The translations under genes and the position numbers were made by a program. Shown piece after piece: positions 42,285-51,006 of a DNA stretch of 64,000 nucleotides. Source of the stretch: Streptomyces sp. RerS4 (GTDB lineage: Bacteria > Actinomycetota > Actinomycetes > Streptomycetales > Streptomycetaceae); assembly GCF_023515955.1 (NCBI RefSeq), contig NZ_CP097322.1:682001-746000 (forward strand), in the 5' to 3' direction. The notes under the pieces were generated by a model. That model had not been told where the DNA came from, searched no databases, and was given only the letters and a program-made list of their open reading frames with translations. Numbering within the stretch: the first letter of the stretch is position 1; each line of letters begins with the position of its first letter.

Positions 42285-44192
42285 ATGCTCACCCCCGTGA
42301 CCGACCCCGGCGATCTGCTGCACCTGCTCGCCCGCGGCGCGACCGCCGAGGAGCTGACCCGGCCCTTGGCGGCCGCCCGCGCCGGCGGTGCGGCCGCCGA
42401 GGCGGTGGGCGCGCTGGAGGAGGCCACGCGGGCGGCGTTGGAGATCCATCGGACGCTCGCCCAACACCGCACCCGTGAGGCCGAGTTGACGGCGCTGTTC
42501 GACACGGCCGGCGATCTCGCGGCGCTGCGCGACCTGGACGCCGTACTGCGGGCCATCACGCACCGCGCCAAGGCCCTGCTGCACACCGACGTCACCTACC
42601 TGTCGCTGAACGACGAGGCGGCGGGCGACACGTTCATGCGGGTCACCGACGGCTCGGTGTCGGCGGCCTTCCAGCAACTGCGGCTCGGGATGGGCGAGGG
42701 CCTGGGCGGGCTCGTCGCCCAGACCGCCCGCCCGTACGCGACGGGCGACTACCAGAGCGACCCCCGCTTCCAGCACACCCGTACGATCGACAGCGCCGTC
42801 GCCGAGGAGGATCTGCACGCCATCCTGGGCGTGCCGCTGCGGTTGGGGTCGAAGGTGATCGGCGTGCTCTTCGCCGCCGACCGCGCTCCGCGCGCGTTCA
42901 CCCCGCGCGAGGTGGCCCTGTTGTCCTCGCTGGCCGACCACGCCGCCATCGCCATCGACGGGGCCCGGCTGCTGGAGGAGACCCGTCGGGCCCTGGCCGA
43001 GCTGGGCGTGGCCTCGCGCGCCGTCCAGGCGAGCAGCGACGCGCTGCGCCGGGCGGAGGACGCGCACGACCGGCTCACCGGGATCGTGCTGCGCGGCGGG
43101 GACGTGGCCGAGGTGGCCGCCGCGATCGGCGCGCTGCTGGGCGGCGGCACCCTCGTCCACGACGCGGACGGTACGGAGCTGGCCCGCGCCGGCACCACGG
43201 CGTCGCCCCCGCCCGCCGAGGCGGTGACCGCCTCCCGGGCCGGAGGCCGCGCGGTCCAGCGGGGCGACGCCTGGGTCTGCGCCGTCCTCGCGGGACCGGA
43301 GCTGCTCGGCAGCATCACGCTCACCGGGCGCCGCGGGCTCGACGACGCCGACCGGCGGTTGTTCGAACGGGCCGCGATGGTCACGGCGTTGCTGCTGCTC
43401 CTGCGCCGGTCGGTGGCCGAGACCGAGGACCGGGTACGCGGTGAGCTGCTGGGCGACCTGCTCAGCCCGGCGGCCGATCCGGCCGGCCTGGCCGTGCGGG
43501 CCCGCCGGCTCGGCGTGGACCTCGCCCGCCCGCACGCCCTGTTCGTCCTGCACAGTGACGCCGCCCCCCGCCCCCGCCTCCTCGCGGCGGCGGCGCACCA
43601 CGCCCGCGAACGGCGGGGGCTCGCGGGGATCCACCACGACCACGCGGTGCTCCTGACCCCGTCGGACAGTCCCGGCACCGACGCTCCGGCGCTGGCCGCC
43701 GCCCTGGGACGGGCGGTGGGCGGGCCGGTGACGGTCGGGGCCGCGGGGGCCGGTCCGGGTCCGGCGGAGCTGCCCCGGGCGCACGCCGAGGCGCTGCGCT
43801 GTCTGTCCACGTTGCGCGCCCTGGGGCGGACCGGCGACGGGAGCACCCTGGCCGATCTCGGGTTCCTCGGGGTGCTGTTGGGGGAGCGGCCGGATCTGTC
43901 CCGTTACGTCGAGGCGGTCCTCGGGCCGGTCCTGGAGTACGACGCGCGGCGGGGCAGCGATCTCGTGCACACGCTGCGGGTCTGGTTCGCGACCGGTATG
44001 AGCCAGTCGCGGGCCAAGGACGCCCTGCACGTCCACGTGAACACCGTCGTGCAACGCCTGGAGCGGATCGGCCGGCTGTTGGGCTCCGACTGGCAGTCGC
44101 CGGACCGCGCGCTGGAGCTCCAACTCGCGCTGCGCCTGCATCAGGTGGCCGCCGTCAGGCCCGTACCGCCCGCCTCGACTTTGACCGAATAG
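42285..44192 (+). CDS. GAF and PucR-type (HTH_30) transcriptional regulator
   Basis: 635 aa, cytoplasmic. A helical N-terminus, then a GAF domain about 75-230 (GEGLGGLVAQTARPYATGDY, AILGVPLRLGSKVIGVLFAADR), a coiled helix, a GGDEF-like middle region, and a C-terminal PucR helix-turn-helix (DLVHTLRVWFATGMSQSRAKDAL...VHVNTVVQRLERI). Such regulators sense a small molecule and control catabolic or uptake genes. ATG at 42285, GGAG 8 nt upstream, 14 nt after the MHS transporter; it probably regulates that transporter. Confidence 0.9.
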   Translation: MLTPVTDPGDLLHLLARGATAEELTRPLAAARAGGAAAEAVGALEEATRAALEIHRTLAQHRTREAELTALFDTAGDLAALRDLDAVLRAITHRAKALLHTDVTYLSLNDEAAGDTFMRVTDGSVSAAFQQLRLGMGEGLGGLVAQTARPYATGDYQSDPRFQHTRTIDSAVAEEDLHAILGVPLRLGSKVIGVLFAADRAPRAFTPREVALLSSLADHAAIAIDGARLLEETRRALAELGVASRAVQASSDALRRAEDAHDRLTGIVLRGGDVAEVAAAIGALLGGGTLVHDADGTELARAGTTASPPPAEAVTASRAGGRAVQRGDAWVCAVLAGPELLGSITLTGRRGLDDADRRLFERAAMVTALLLLLRRSVAETEDRVRGELLGDLLSPAADPAGLAVRARRLGVDLARPHALFVLHSDAAPRPRLLAAAAHHARERRGLAGIHHDHAVLLTPSDSPGTDAPALAAALGRAVGGPVTVGAAGAGPGPAELPRAHAEALRCLSTLRALGRTGDGSTLADLGFLGVLLGERPDLSRYVEAVLGPVLEYDARRGSDLVHTLRVWFATGMSQSRAKDALHVHVNTVVQRLERIGRLLGSDWQSPDRALELQLALRLHQVAAVRPVPPASTLTE

Positions 44193-44231
44193 CGGCGTTC
44201 CGGCTTCGACGGGGACGGCTACGATCACGGT

Positions 44232-44711
44232 ATGGTCACAGCCCGCTCGCACGACACGGCGCGCGTCCGCCGTCCGTCGGCGGGTCTGCTGCGCGTGCTC
44301 GGGCTGACGCTGTTGCTGCTGGGCCTGCTGTGGACGCACGGCACCGACGCGCACGGCACCGGAGCGCACGGCGCGCCGACCGGCCACCCGGACCGGGCCG
44401 CGACCGCCGCGCCGGCCACTGTCACGTGGGCCGCCGCCGCGCCGACGGCCGCCGCCTCGTCCACCGCCGCATCGGCCGTCTCCACCTCGGCCCTTCCGCC
44501 GGTCGACTCTCACGGCGCCGCCCATTCGGGGCACGAGTGCGACCCGCTCACCCCCCGTCAGGTGTCCCTGACGGAAGCGGCGCCCTGCGGCCTGCCGCCC
44601 GCGCCCAGGTACGCCGAGCACGGGGGCCCGTACGCGCACACGGGCAGCCGCGACCGCGCCCCGCTCGCGCCGCCATCCCCTGCGCGCGCCTCGACCGTCC
44701 TCCTCATCTAG
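44232..44711 (+). CDS. Small exported His/Ala-rich protein of unknown function
   Basis: 159 aa. A single hydrophobic segment (LLRVLGLTLLLLGLLW, about 19-35) is followed by an Ala/Thr-rich stretch with several His, then HSGHECDPLTPRQ and a second Cys in APCGLPP. It looks like a signal-anchored or secreted protein; the His and two Cys could bind metal or form a disulphide. It resembles short streptomycete proteins annotated only as DUF families (possibly DUF6153), which I cannot confirm. The ribosome site is weak. Confidence 0.6.
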   Translation: MVTARSHDTARVRRPSAGLLRVLGLTLLLLGLLWTHGTDAHGTGAHGAPTGHPDRAATAAPATVTWAAAAPTAAASSTAASAVSTSALPPVDSHGAAHSGHECDPLTPRQVSLTEAAPCGLPPAPRYAEHGGPYAHTGSRDRAPLAPPSPARASTVLLI

Positions 44712-44848
44712 CGCTACGGATCCCCCTCCCCCACCGGGCGACCCGCCGTTCCCCCCTCGCCTCGAAGCGGCGTTTTGGGATGTTTCGCCCCTATCCTGGC
44801 CCCCAGGTGCCGCCCGTCCGTGATCCCCGCCCCCGCCACGGAGGACCC

Positions 44849-45382
44849 GTGTCCCGTCGCCCTCGCCCACGCCCGGCCCGCCGCCGGCGCGTGCCACGGG
44901 CCGGCGCGCTGTTGGCCGGGCTCCTGGGCGCCCTGCTCCTGACGCTCGCGCACTGCCCGCCCCATCTCTTCGGCGACGGCCACCACGGCCATGACCCCGG
45001 CCACGAGCACCGCCACGGCAACGGCCGGCAAGTCCACCGCGCCGGACCCCTGTTCGCCTCGCACCACTCACCCGCCGCCGGAACCGCGCCACAATCCGGT
45101 TCCACGTCCGCCCAGCGGGAGGGGGAGCCCCGGTCGACGCCGGAGCCGGCCCCGGAGCTGCCGGCGCCGGCCCACCGGGGTCACGGACCGGCCTGTTCCG
45201 CCCCCGCCCTGGTCTCCCCGGCCCCACCGGAGAGCCCGTCCCCCACGGGTTCCGCCGTACTCCCCCGTACGGACGCCACCCGCGCACCCCCGTCACCGGC
45301 GCCGCCGCCCGGCACCGACGGGCTCCTGATCGACCGATCCGGTCGCACCACGCTCACGAGCGTGTGTCGATGGCGCGTCTAG
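44849..45382 (+). CDS. Histidine-rich exported protein of unknown function
   Basis: 177 aa. Arg-rich start, one hydrophobic segment (GALLAGLLGALLLTLAHC, about 18-35) with a Cys at its end, then a His cluster (GDGHHGHDPGHEHRHGNG) and a Pro/Ser-rich low-complexity tail. GTG at 44849 follows a good GGAGG. The His cluster suggests metal binding at the cell surface. Base composition alone could favour such an open frame, but the ribosome site and signal-like segment support it. Confidence 0.55.
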   Translation: MSRRPRPRPARRRRVPRAGALLAGLLGALLLTLAHCPPHLFGDGHHGHDPGHEHRHGNGRQVHRAGPLFASHHSPAAGTAPQSGSTSAQREGEPRSTPEPAPELPAPAHRGHGPACSAPALVSPAPPESPSPTGSAVLPRTDATRAPPSPAPPPGTDGLLIDRSGRTTLTSVCRWRV

Positions 45383-45395
45383 ACCGCTCCCGTAG

Positions 45396-45412
45396 AGCCG
45401 TTGCCAACGGCT
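45396..45412. promoter_or_regulatory. Perfect 17-bp palindrome upstream of the PLP synthase gene
   Basis: AGCCGTTGCCAACGGCT is an 8-1-8 perfect dyad ending 46 nt before the ATG at 45459. Its position suits an operator of the PLP synthase-MFS operon. It is too short and lacks a T-run for a convincing terminator of the preceding gene. Confidence 0.5.
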
Positions 45413-45458
45413 GACGTCCGAGTGACCACCTGACGCACCATCAACCGAGAGCGGAAGC

Positions 45459-46571
45459 ATGCACTCCTCGACCACCGACCTCACACCCCCCGCCCGCACC
45501 AACCTCTCCGGTCTGGTCGGCAACACCCCCCTGCTGCGCGTGTCCGAGCCGCTCGCCCCGGCCGGTCGCGGCTTCTGGGCCAAGCTCGAAGGGTTCAACC
45601 CCGGCGGCATCAAGGACCGACCCGGCCTGCACATGGTCGAACGAGCCCGCGCGCGGGGCGACTTGAAGCCCGGCGGCCGGATCATCGAGTCCACCAGCGG
45701 CACCCTCGGCCTGGGTCTGGCCCTGGCCGGGATGGTGCACGGGCATCCCGTCACCCTGGTCACCGACCCGGGCCTGGAGACGTCGATGACCCGACTGTTG
45801 ACCGCGTACGGGGCGCAGGTCAACGTCGTGTCCGAACCGCACCCCACCGGCGGCTGGCAGCAGGCCCGCCGCGACCGCGTCAGCCGCCTCCTGGACCGGC
45901 ACTCCGATTCCTGGTGCCCGGACCAGTACAACAACCCGGACAACACCACCGCCTACACCCCGCTCGCCCTCGAACTGGCCACGGAGCTGGGCCACATCGA
46001 TGTCCTCGTGTGCAGCGTGGGCACGGGCGGGCACTCCGCCGGCGTCTCCCGGGTGTTGCGCCGCCTCTACCCCGATCTGACGGTGGTGGGGGTGGACACG
46101 GTGGGCTCGACGATCTTCGGACAGCCCGCCCGGACCCGGCTGATGCGCGGGCTCGGGTCGAGCATCTACCCGCGCAACGTCGCCTACGACCAGTTCTCCG
46201 AGGTGCACTGGGTGGCGCCCGGGGAGGCCGTGTGGGCCTGCCGTCGGCTCGCCGCCTCGCACTACGCGACCGGCGGTTGGAGCGTGGGCGCGGTCGCGCT
46301 GGTGGCCGGCTGGCTGGCGCGCACCCTGCCGGCGGACACGCGGATCGCGGCGGTGTTCCCCGACGGCCCGCAGCGCTACCTGGGGACCGTGTACGACGAC
46401 GACTACTGCGCCGCCCACGGCCTGCTGGGCGCCCCTCCCGCGGCGGAGCCCGACACGATCGGCCGGCTGGACGAGAAGGAGGTCACCCGCTGGACGCGCT
46501 GCGCGAGCGTGGTCGATCCCCTGTCCCTGCGGGAGGCACCGCTGCGCGAGGCGTCGGAGCCGTCGCGGTGA
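45459..46571 (+). CDS. PLP-dependent beta-synthase (cysteine synthase / SbnA-like fold type II)
   Basis: 370 aa. Fold-type II PLP enzyme: the PLP lysine is in [10 protein letters not shown] (about 51-57), the substrate loop is ESTSGTLG, and the phosphate-binding loop is [10 protein letters not shown]. It performs a beta-replacement on serine, O-acetyl- or O-phospho-serine; the nucleophile may be sulfide or an amine. The [10 protein letters not shown] and long C-terminus differ from housekeeping CysK, so a specialised role similar to SbnA is possible. ATG at 45459 with GCGGAAG upstream. The stop overlaps the MFS gene start as GTGA, indicating coupled expression with an exporter. Confidence 0.88.
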   Translation: MHSSTTDLTPPARTNLSGLVGNTPLLRVSEPLAPAGRGFWAKLEGFNPGGIKDRPGLHMVERARARGDLKPGGRIIESTSGTLGLGLALAGMVHGHPVTLVTDPGLETSMTRLLTAYGAQVNVVSEPHPTGGWQQARRDRVSRLLDRHSDSWCPDQYNNPDNTTAYTPLALELATELGHIDVLVCSVGTGGHSAGVSRVLRRLYPDLTVVGVDTVGSTIFGQPARTRLMRGLGSSIYPRNVAYDQFSEVHWVAPGEAVWACRRLAASHYATGGWSVGAVALVAGWLARTLPADTRIAAVFPDGPQRYLGTVYDDDYCAAHGLLGAPPAAEPDTIGRLDEKEVTRWTRCASVVDPLSLREAPLREASEPSR

Positions 46572-47872
46572 CGGGCACGCTCGCGCAGTTCCGTTCGTAC
46601 GAGCGCGGCCCCCGGTTGTTGATGGTGAACCAGTTCACCATCAACCTGGGCTTCTACATGCTCATGCCCTACCTGGCCACTCACCTGGCGGGTCCGCTGG
46701 GGCTCGCCGGTTGGACGGTCGGGCTGATCCTCGGCGTACGCAACTTCAGCCAGCAGGGCATGTTCCTGATCGGCGGGACGCTCGCCGACCGGCTGGGCTA
46801 CAAGCCGATGATCATCGCGGGGCTCGTGTTGCGCGTCGCCGGTTTCGCGACGCTCGGGCTCGTCTCCTCCGTGCCGGCGCTCATCGCCGCCTCGGCCGCG
46901 ACGGGCCTGGCCGGGGCGTTGTTCAACCCGGCCACCCGGGCCTACCTGGCGGTGGACGCGGGCGAGCGGCGCGTGGAGGCGTTCGCCCTCTTCAACGTCT
47001 TCTACCAGGCGGGCATCCTGCTGGGGCCCCTGGTCGGCATGGTGCTCACGGGGGTCGACTTCCGCGTCACGTGCCTGGTGGCGGCGGGGATCTTCGCGGT
47101 GCTGAGCCTCGTACAGGTCCGGGCGCTGCCCGCCCGGCGGGGCGACGACGCGACGCGGCGGGAGGAGGGGCCGCGCGAGGGGGTGCTCACGCAGTGGCGG
47201 GGCATCCTCGCCAACCGGCCGTTCCTGCTGTTCTCCGTGGCCATGATCGGCTCGTACGTGCTGACCTTCCAGGTGTACCTGGCGCTGCCGCTGGAGGTGC
47301 GGCGCCTGGGCGGCGAGGGGGCGTTCGGCACGGCCGCCGTGGCGGTGCTCTTCGCCGTCTCGGGGCTGAGCACCATCGGCTTCCAGACCCGGGTGACGGC
47401 CTGGTGCAAGGCCCGGTGGGAGCCGGGGCAGGCCCTGTGCCGGGGGCTGCTCTCCATGGGGCTGGCCTTCCTGCCGCCGCTGGCCGCGACGGCCGTTCCC
47501 GTACCGGAGTCGGGGCCGGGCCGGTGGCTGGTGGCCGCGGGGCCGGCCGCGTTGTCCGCGCTGCTGTTGGCGGTGGGCACGATGATCGCCTACCCCTTCG
47601 AGATGGACACCATCGTCCGGCTCTCCGGGGACCGGCTGGTGGCGACCCACTACGGGCTCTACAACACCGTCTGCGGGGTCGGCATCGCCCTCGGCAACCT
47701 GCTCACGGGTGCGGCGCTGGACGCGTCCCGCTCGGCGGGGATGTCCGCGCTGCCCTGGCTGGTCCTCTTCACCCTGGGCCTCGGCTGCGCCGCCGCCCTG
47801 TACGGCCTGGACCGTACGGGGCGCCTCGCGCCGGCGGCCCGCGAGGCGCGGCCCCGGACGGTGACGGCCTGA
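46568..47872 (+). CDS. MFS transporter coupled to the PLP synthase
   Basis: 434 aa, about 12 membrane spans. The span 2-3 loop [13 protein letters not shown] is the MFS signature; [22 protein letters not shown] begins span 1. A drug- or metabolite-efflux type of the MDR1-like group. GTG 46568 overlaps the PLP gene stop by 4 nt. By context it should export or import the compound made by that enzyme. The operon ends at a strong hairpin. Confidence 0.9.
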   Translation: MTGTLAQFRSYERGPRLLMVNQFTINLGFYMLMPYLATHLAGPLGLAGWTVGLILGVRNFSQQGMFLIGGTLADRLGYKPMIIAGLVLRVAGFATLGLVSSVPALIAASAATGLAGALFNPATRAYLAVDAGERRVEAFALFNVFYQAGILLGPLVGMVLTGVDFRVTCLVAAGIFAVLSLVQVRALPARRGDDATRREEGPREGVLTQWRGILANRPFLLFSVAMIGSYVLTFQVYLALPLEVRRLGGEGAFGTAAVAVLFAVSGLSTIGFQTRVTAWCKARWEPGQALCRGLLSMGLAFLPPLAATAVPVPESGPGRWLVAAGPAALSALLLAVGTMIAYPFEMDTIVRLSGDRLVATHYGLYNTVCGVGIALGNLLTGAALDASRSAGMSALPWLVLFTLGLGCAAALYGLDRTGRLAPAAREARPRTVTA

Positions 47873-47910
47873 CCCCGCGCGCCTCGTCGGGCGCGAGCTG
47901 ACCGACCCGA

Positions 47911-47943
47911 GGGGCGGGCGACACATCGTCGCCCGCCCCTTTC
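47911..47943 (+). terminator. Intrinsic terminator after the PLP synthase-MFS operon
   Basis: GGGGCGGGCGAC (47911-47922) pairs perfectly with GTCGCCCGCCCC (47928-47939) around ACATC, and TTTCGTTCGTTTCG follows. A 12-bp stem with a T-rich tail, 38 nt after the MFS stop. Confidence 0.9.
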
Positions 47944-47985
47944 GTTCGTTTCGTCGCGCGCTCCCTTCGTCGCGCCCGGGGGCGG

Positions 47986-48014
47986 TTGACAGTGATCCCA
48001 CCCCGGACCATGAT
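47986..48014 (+). promoter_or_regulatory. Probable promoter of the ABC-permease-GntR operon
   Basis: TTGACA (47986-47991), a 17-nt spacer and CATGAT (48009-48014) lie 44 nt before the ATPase start codon. Confidence 0.6.
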
Positions 48015-48015
48015 T

Positions 48016-48033
48016 CCACTAGTCACCTAATGG
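48016..48033. promoter_or_regulatory. Probable GntR (YtrA-type) operator
   Basis: CCACTAG-TCAC-CTAATGG is an inverted repeat with one mismatch, placed directly at the expected transcription start downstream of the -10 box. The GntR regulator encoded last in the same operon is the obvious candidate to bind it. Confidence 0.55.
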
Positions 48034-48057
48034 ATTGATGGAGCGAGGGGGGAAGCT

Positions 48058-49005
48058 GTGCCAGACATGACCACGTCCGGCCGGACCCGCGTCCGATGGG
48101 CCGTCGAGGCCCGCGGCCTGGGCAAGAGGTACCGCCGGGGTTGGGCCCTGCGCGACTGCTCGTTCCGGATCCCGGTCGGACGCGTCGCGGCCCTGGTGGG
48201 CCCCAACGGCGCGGGCAAGAGCACCCTGCTCTCCCTGATGACCCGACTCGTCGACCCCTCGGCCGGCGAGCTGCGGCTCTTCGGCGCCCCGATCGACGCG
48301 CCCTCCACCATGGCCCGATGGGCCTACCTCGGCCAGGACAAGCCGCTGTTCAAGAACTTCACGGTGGCCGAGACCCTGCGCCTGGGGCAGGAGCTCAACC
48401 CGGGCTGGGACCGGGCGGCGGCCGAGCGGATCGTCCGGGGCGGGCAGATCCCGTTCGAAGCCCGGATCAGGGAGCTGTCGGGCGGTCAGCACACCCGCGT
48501 GGCGCTGGCGCTCGCCTTCGGCAAGCGGCCCGAACTCCTGCTCCTGGACGAGCCGATGGCCGATCTCGACCCGGTGGCCCGCGACGAGCTGGGGGCGCTG
48601 CTGCTGTCCGAGGCGGCCGAGCAGGGCACCACCATCCTGATGGCCTCCCACATCCTGAGCGAGATCGAGGACATGTGCGACTACATGCTCGTGCTCGCGG
48701 ATGGCCGCGTACGGATGGCGGGCGAGGCCGACGAGTTGGTGTCCCTGCACACCGTGGTCGCGGGGGTGACCTCACCCGAGGGGGCGCTGCCCGCAGGCCT
48801 CGACACCCACACCCTGATCGAGGCGCGCACCTCCGGGCGCCACTTCACCGCCCTGGTGCGGCGCGAGGGACCGCTCGACAGCGCCTGGGAGCTGTCGGAA
48901 CCGAGCCTGGAGGAGGTCCTGCTCGCCTACCTCCGCTCGCCCGAGGCCCCGGCCCTGCTGTCCCCTTCCGCCTTTCCCGACCACCGAGAGGAGCCCGCCG
49001 CGTGA
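48058..49005 (+). CDS. ABC transporter ATP-binding protein (YtrB/EcsA-like)
   Basis: 315 aa nucleotide-binding subunit: Walker A GPNGAGKST, Q-loop GQDKPLF, signature LSGGQHTR, Walker B LLLLDEPMADLD, H-loop ASHILSE. GTG 48058 after GGGGGGAA. The stop overlaps the permease start (GTGA). ABC-2 systems under YtrA-like control usually respond to cell-wall antibiotics. The substrate is unknown. Confidence 0.93.
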   Translation: MPDMTTSGRTRVRWAVEARGLGKRYRRGWALRDCSFRIPVGRVAALVGPNGAGKSTLLSLMTRLVDPSAGELRLFGAPIDAPSTMARWAYLGQDKPLFKNFTVAETLRLGQELNPGWDRAAAERIVRGGQIPFEARIRELSGGQHTRVALALAFGKRPELLLLDEPMADLDPVARDELGALLLSEAAEQGTTILMASHILSEIEDMCDYMLVLADGRVRMAGEADELVSLHTVVAGVTSPEGALPAGLDTHTLIEARTSGRHFTALVRREGPLDSAWELSEPSLEEVLLAYLRSPEAPALLSPSAFPDHREEPAA

Positions 49006-50000
49006 GCGCGAACACGTCGGCCGCCACCGGCCGAGGCCCCGTCGACACCGTGGCGCAGCGGCGCCCGCGCAGACTGCGCGGACTGGCGTGGCTGGTGGTG
49101 CGACAGCACCGTACGGCGCTCCTCGTGTGCGCGGCGGCGGTCGTGCTGGGCTCCGCCTGGATGATCTACCTGCGCGGCGAAATGGTGGATTCCCTGCGCC
49201 TCGCGGGCTGGGGCCCGGCATCCACCGTCCCGCTCGACGGCGACCTCGTCAACCGAATCGAGAACGACCTCAACTCCTTCGCCTCCAGAGTGGGTTCACT
49301 CCCGCTGCTGCTCGGGGTGTTCCTCGGCGCCCCGCTGATCGCCTCCGACCAGGAACGGGGCACCGTACGGCTGGTCACGACGCAGTCCGTGGCCCGGGGG
49401 CGCTGGCTGCGCTGGAAGGTGGGCTTCGCCCTGACGCTCGCCGTCGCGACGGCGCTGCCGCTGAGCCTGTTCTACGCCTGGTGGTGGCGGTCGGCCGAAC
49501 CGATCGGCGCCAACCAGTGGCTGACCGGCGGGCCGTTCGAGACCACGGGACCGATGCTGGTGGCCCAGGTCCTGTTCCACACCGCGCTCGGCATGGCCAT
49601 CGGCACGCTGATCCGCCGGATCGTGCCGGCGATGGCCGTCACGCTCGTCACCTCGTACGCGGTGAGCCTGGTCGCCGAGGTCTACCGGGAACGGCTCGGC
49701 ACGCCGCGCCGGATCGCCTTCCCCCTCGACGGCCCCCAGCCTGCGTTCCTCGACCAGGTGGTGCAGGTGGACCAGTGGATCGGCACCGGGTCGGGGAAGC
49801 TCTACGGCTGGGGCACCTGCGTGTCCGACGCCTCTCCGGAGGGCTGCCGGGCCTCGTTGGGCATCGTCAACTCGGTGTGGGACTTCTTCGAGCGCGACCA
49901 GATGGCGGGCATGCAGTGGACCGGCGCCGCCCTGTACCTGGCGGCTGCCGCCGCCCTGGTCGCGGGGCTGCTGTGGCGGGGCCGCCGCGCACCGCTGTAG
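49002..50000 (+). CDS. ABC-2 type transporter permease
   Basis: 332 aa, about six membrane spans: one near 36-54, then a large external loop, PLLLGVFLGAPLIASDQERGT and later spans, ending with one near 305-325. The ASDQERGTVRLVTTQSVARGRW block is typical of ABC-2 permeases of streptomycetes with a GntR partner. An external loop about 220-285 holds two Cys (GTCVSDASPEGC) that could form a disulphide. GTG start overlaps the ATPase stop. Confidence 0.9.
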   Translation: MSANTSAATGRGPVDTVAQRRPRRLRGLAWLVVRQHRTALLVCAAAVVLGSAWMIYLRGEMVDSLRLAGWGPASTVPLDGDLVNRIENDLNSFASRVGSLPLLLGVFLGAPLIASDQERGTVRLVTTQSVARGRWLRWKVGFALTLAVATALPLSLFYAWWWRSAEPIGANQWLTGGPFETTGPMLVAQVLFHTALGMAIGTLIRRIVPAMAVTLVTSYAVSLVAEVYRERLGTPRRIAFPLDGPQPAFLDQVVQVDQWIGTGSGKLYGWGTCVSDASPEGCRASLGIVNSVWDFFERDQMAGMQWTGAALYLAAAAALVAGLLWRGRRAPL

Positions 50001-50060
50001 TCCCCGGCACCCCCTACTAGGCTGAATGCCAACCCACGAAGGATCAAGGAGGCGGGCACC

Positions 50061-50477
50061 GTGGTCGTGTTTCGCATCGAACGCCGCAGCGGTCTGCCCG
50101 CCTACCTCCAGATCGTCCACCAGGTCGAACAGGCCCTGCGGATGGGGGCGTTGACGGAGGGCGACAAACTGCCGACGGCGGCGCAGGTGGCCGCCACCAC
50201 GAAGGTCAACCCGAACACGACGCTGAAGGCGTACCGCGAACTGGAACGGGCCGGGCTGGTGGAGGTGCGGCAGGGGTCGGGCACCTTCATCACGCGGTCG
50301 CTGGCCACGCCCCAGACCGCGCCGGAATCCCCGCTGCGGACGCGGCTCGGCGAGTGGATGCGCGAGGCCCGCGACCAGGGGCTGACGCCCCGCGAGGTGA
50401 CCACGCTGTTCGACACGGTCCTCGGCGAGAGCTACCCGGGCGCCCCCGCCGGCCCGGCGCACACCCCCACGGGCTGA
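50061..50477 (+). CDS. GntR-family regulator, YtrA subfamily
   Basis: 138 aa: an N-terminal winged helix (PAYLQIVHQVEQALRMGAL, LPTAAQVAATTKVNPNTTLKAYRELERAGLV, GSGTFI) and only a short helical C-terminus, which defines the YtrA subgroup. GTG at 50061 has a perfect AAGGAGG. It follows the ABC-2 permease by 60 nt and probably represses the operon through the dyad at 48016-48033. Confidence 0.92.
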   Translation: MVVFRIERRSGLPAYLQIVHQVEQALRMGALTEGDKLPTAAQVAATTKVNPNTTLKAYRELERAGLVEVRQGSGTFITRSLATPQTAPESPLRTRLGEWMREARDQGLTPREVTTLFDTVLGESYPGAPAGPAHTPTG

Positions 50478-50492
50478 CGACACGGGCGCGCA

Positions 50493-50523
50493 TGACGCCA
50501 GGGGGCGGCCGTCCCCCTGGCGT
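50493..50523. terminator. Bidirectional hairpin terminator
   Basis: GACGCCAGGGGG pairs perfectly with CCCCCTGGCGTC around CGGCCGT, between the convergent GntR and secreted-protein genes. Confidence 0.85.
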
Positions 50524-50530
50524 CGACGGG

Positions 50531-50908
50531 TCAGTAGGTGTAGCTCAGACCCGACTTGTACGGCGTCAGTGTGCGCTGGCCGACCACACCCCGGTAGGTG
50601 TACCAGCCCCACTTCTTGCACATCGTCTGGTAGCTGAGGGTGTTGTGGGCACCCGCTCCCACCCGCACGCGCGGATAGATGACGTTGTCCCCCCAGTCCC
50701 CGCCGGCCGGACCGCTCGAATAGGCGTCGACACCCCAGTAGACACCCACCACCGAGCCACCGGCCGGGCAGTTCCAGCTACCGAAGTTGACCCAGACGTT
50801 CCCTCCGGTCCACGCGGCGGCGGGAGCGGCGCTGAGGCCGACGATGCTCGCCGCCATCAGCGAACCCGCCAGTACCGCACGGGATTTCCGGAGCAATGGT
50901 CCACTCAT
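50531..50908 (-). CDS. Small secreted protein of unknown function
   Basis: 125 aa. A Sec signal peptide is clear (basic MSGPLLRKSR, hydrophobic core, cleavage after APAAA-W near residue 32). The mature protein of about 93 residues is rich in Trp, Tyr and Gly (WNCPAGGSVVGVYWG, CKKWGWYTYRG) and has two Cys that may form a disulphide. I recognise no family. ATG 50908 has GGGAGG upstream. Single-gene unit ending at the shared terminator. Confidence 0.8.
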   Translation of the reverse strand: MSGPLLRKSRAVLAGSLMAASIVGLSAAPAAAWTGGNVWVNFGSWNCPAGGSVVGVYWGVDAYSSGPAGGDWGDNVIYPRVRVGAGAHNTLSYQTMCKKWGWYTYRGVVGQRTLTPYKSGLSYTY

Positions 50909-51006
50909 GAAGCCTCCCCTGTGACGGCCTCACACCCGATCGCGCTCGGCCGTGCGCAGCAGGCTTCCATACCGGCCACCGACCTGTCTTATTTTCGCCG
51001 AAATCT

